Assembly: GCA_020058405.1 (NCBI GenBank)
Contig: JAGVEE010000333.1
Location: 1-6,112, forward strand
Origin: Sphingobacteriales bacterium
Lineage (GTDB): Bacteria > Bacteroidota > Bacteroidia > Sphingobacteriales > Sphingobacteriaceae
Length of the DNA stretch: 6,112 bases
Direction of reading: 5' to 3'
Position 1 is the first letter of the stretch, and the number at the start of each line of letters is the position of its first letter. Both the position numbers and the translations under genes were made by a program. Under the pieces are notes generated by a model. It made no database searches. It was not told the origin of the DNA and saw only the letters and a program-made list of their open reading frames with translations. Of this stretch, positions 4,672-6,112 are shown one piece after another.

Positions 4672-4704
4672 TTGTCAACAGAATCAAATAAAATCCTATT
4701 TTTG
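4672..4704 (+). promoter_or_regulatory. Promoter of the ActA-like cytochrome operon
   Basis: TATTTTTG at 4697-4704 matches TAnnTTTG exactly. TTG at 4672-4674 lies 22 bases upstream, the long end of the accepted spacing. Transcription from here would begin near 4711 and give a leader of about 85 bases, far longer than those predicted for the other genes in the window. The 232-base gap before the cytochrome gene shows none of the 8-bp or 7-bp repeats. Confidence 0.5.
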
Positions 4705-4712
4705 CCACTCTA

Positions 4713-4748
4713 AACGTGTATTTAAAGCACGTTCAGAAAGTTTTTTTT
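4713..4748 (+). promoter_or_regulatory. Leader hairpin and T-tract ahead of the cytochrome gene
   Basis: AACGTG (4713-4718) and CACGTT (4728-4733) form a 6-bp inverted repeat with a 9-base loop, and an eight-T run follows at 4741-4748. It lies at the predicted 5' end of the operon transcript. It may be a protein-binding site (each arm contains ACGT), an mRNA-stabilising hairpin or a weak attenuator. Seven bases separate the stem from the T-run, which argues against a standard terminator. Confidence 0.35.
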
Positions 4749-4796
4749 AGTACAATTATTAGAATTATTAATTTAAGATATTAATTATCAACAGAT

Positions 4797-6080
4797 ATGG
4801 GTTTTCATCTCTCCATTACTAAAAAGTTATCCATTCGTACCATTTTCATTTTAATGAGTTTCGTTTTGAGCTTAACCAATGTTAACGCGCAAGATGTGAA
4901 AGTGGGTGAAAGTATTTTCAAAGCGAATTGTACTTCTTGCCATGCCGTAGGGCGTAAGGTTATTGGTCCGGCGTTAAAAGGCGTTGCAGACAGATGGCCA
5001 GACAAAGCATTATTGAAGAAGTTCATTTTGAACTCGCAATCAGTAATTAAAGGTGGCGACAAGTATGCGGCGGCATTGTACCAAGAGTACAACCAAACCG
5101 TAATGCCTAACCAAAACTTAACGGATGCTGAGTTAGATGGCGTATTAGCGTACATAAAAGCAGAGGGCGATGCGCCTGCTGCAACTGCTGCTGCTCCTGG
5201 AGCTGCTGCTGGTACCGCTGCAACTACCGATGGTGCTAAATTTAACAACTATACCATTGGTGGTATCATTTTATTAATCGTTGTATTAATTGTAGTAATT
5301 CTTGTATTGAACAGAGTAATCGGTTCTTTAGAAAGATTAATACGTGTGAAGAACGGTGAAGTAATTGAAACCATTGTTGCTGCAGTAAAAGAAAAAGTAA
5401 GCAACTTTAAATGGATGTTGTTGAACAAGAAAAAAGTATTCTGGTTCATCGTTATATTTATGGGTGTGTTTAGTGCTTGGGGATGGAACCAAATGTGGAA
5501 CATCAATGTAAACACAGGTTACCAACCAGTACAACCTATTAAATTCTCGCACGAGTTACACGCAGGTATTAACCAAGTGAATTGCCAGTATTGCCACTCG
5601 GGTGCGTTCAAATCTAAGAATGCAAGTATTCCTTCGTTAAATGTTTGTATGAACTGTCACAACTACGTTCAAGCAACCGAAAAATACGATGGAAACATTT
5701 CTCCAGAAATTCAAAAAATATACACTGCGTTAGATTACAACCCAGACACTCGTGTGTACGGAAACAATCCTAAACCAGTAGAGTGGGTGCGTATCCACAA
5801 CTTACCAGACTTTGCTTATTTCAACCACTCACAACATACAGTAGTAGCAGGAGTAGAGTGTGTGAAATGCCACGGACCAGTTGAGAAAATGGCTGAAGTT
5901 TACCAATACTCTCCATTAACAATGGGATGGTGTATTGATTGTCACCGCCAAACAGAAGTTAATTCTAAAGGCAATGCTTATTACGATAAAGTATTAGCAG
6001 CGCACGAAGATATTAAGAACGGTAAAAAAGTTACCGCTGCTGCTTTAGGTGGTTTGGAATGCGTTAAATGTCACTATTAA
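4797..6080 (+). CDS. actA: Alternative complex III cytochrome subunit ActA-like, six heme sites
   Basis: A 427-residue membrane-anchored c-type cytochrome of the quinol-oxidising alternative complex III, which passes electrons to a cytochrome c or oxidase. Residues 1-32 are a signal peptide (likely cut after VNA at 29-31). A class I monoheme domain follows, with CTSCH at 45-49 and a probable axial methionine M103 in VMPNQNL. Next come an Ala/Pro/Thr linker (126-144), membrane helix 1 (about 153-172), a cytoplasmic loop (176-210) and membrane helix 2 (about 213-230). The pentaheme domain has CQYCH (263), CMNCH (284), CVKCH (355), CIDCH (379) and CVKCH (422). Extra histidines for ligation include H252, H255, H334, H344 and H347. 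The last heme motif ends one residue before the stop. The helices place both heme domains in the periplasm. Partner genes (actB onwards) should lie downstream, outside the window. I believe the monoheme fusion is usual in Bacteroidota, from memory. Confidence 0.88.
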   Translation: MGFHLSITKKLSIRTIFILMSFVLSLTNVNAQDVKVGESIFKANCTSCHAVGRKVIGPALKGVADRWPDKALLKKFILNSQSVIKGGDKYAAALYQEYNQTVMPNQNLTDAELDGVLAYIKAEGDAPAATAAAPGAAAGTAATTDGAKFNNYTIGGIILLIVVLIVVILVLNRVIGSLERLIRVKNGEVIETIVAAVKEKVSNFKWMLLNKKKVFWFIVIFMGVFSAWGWNQMWNINVNTGYQPVQPIKFSHELHAGINQVNCQYCHSGAFKSKNASIPSLNVCMNCHNYVQATEKYDGNISPEIQKIYTALDYNPDTRVYGNNPKPVEWVRIHNLPDFAYFNHSQHTVVAGVECVKCHGPVEKMAEVYQYSPLTMGWCIDCHRQTEVNSKGNAYYDKVLAAHEDIKNGKKVTAAALGGLECVKCHY

Positions 6081-6112
6081 TATTATTGTAGATTTATTCG
6101 ATACCATATATA
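6081..6112. other. Intergenic sequence at the window end
   Basis: Thirty-two AT-rich bases after the cytochrome stop codon. I see no hairpin or terminator, which fits continuation of the transcript into further alternative complex III genes. Confidence 0.4.

Noticed and set aside
5172..5230. Possible microsatellite of GCT repeats
   Set aside because: It encodes an ordinary Ala/Pro/Thr linker between domains and is interrupted by other codons.
4805..5248. Minus-strand open frame of 147 residues opposite the cytochrome gene
   Set aside because: Its Ala-rich stretch mirrors the Ala linker of the cytochrome on the other strand, and the plus-strand gene has clear heme motifs. It is a shadow frame.

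Overview
The window comes from a chromosome of the phylum Bacteroidota, probably an aerobic member. Four things point there: a secreted protein with ELWxxDGTxxGT repeats and a type IX secretion (T9SS) C-terminal sorting domain; a multiheme cytochrome of the alternative complex III (ActA) type; near-consensus Bacteroidota promoters (TTTG, about 19 bases, TAnnTTTG) ahead of most genes; and no clear Shine-Dalgarno sequences.

Layout. Bases 1-379 carry no convincing gene; most of 123-375 is short-period repeat sequence. A minus-strand gene (2011-380) encodes the 543-residue secreted repeat protein. A divergent region (2012-2219) holds two palindromes, an 8-bp tandem array and a 7-bp tandem array. 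Then come, all on the plus strand, a 65-residue two-helix membrane protein (2220-2417), a HigB-HigA type II toxin-antitoxin operon (2572-3455), a deoxyhypusine-synthase-family enzyme (3587-4564), and after a 232-base gap a six-heme ActA-like cytochrome (4797-6080). The last gene is probably the first of an alternative complex III and cytochrome oxidase operon that continues past the window.

How the genes relate. No single pathway links them. The ActA-like protein belongs to the respiratory chain. The DHS-like enzyme belongs to polyamine chemistry or an unassigned NAD-dependent reaction. The HigBA pair is an AT-rich accessory cassette sitting between two similar repeat modules. The ELWxxDGT protein is an exported surface or secreted protein.

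The most unusual element is a composite intergenic repeat that appears four times (about 123-395, 2081-2178, 2380-2519, 3458-3555), always in the same orientation and whatever the direction of the genes. Each copy has one or more 8-bp-period arrays with different unit sequences (CGAAAGGC-like, CTTTGCTC-like, CGAACTGG-like, TAGTGTGC-like). These are followed by a short C/T-rich TTGC-containing joint and, in most copies, a 7-bp-period array (AATTCAT or GTAATTC). An exact 38-base block is shared by the first and third copies. In the fourth copy, the last units of the 7-bp array provide the -33 box of the DHS-like gene's promoter. In the third copy, the 8-bp array runs into the coding end of the small membrane protein. 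I do not recognise this as a named element.
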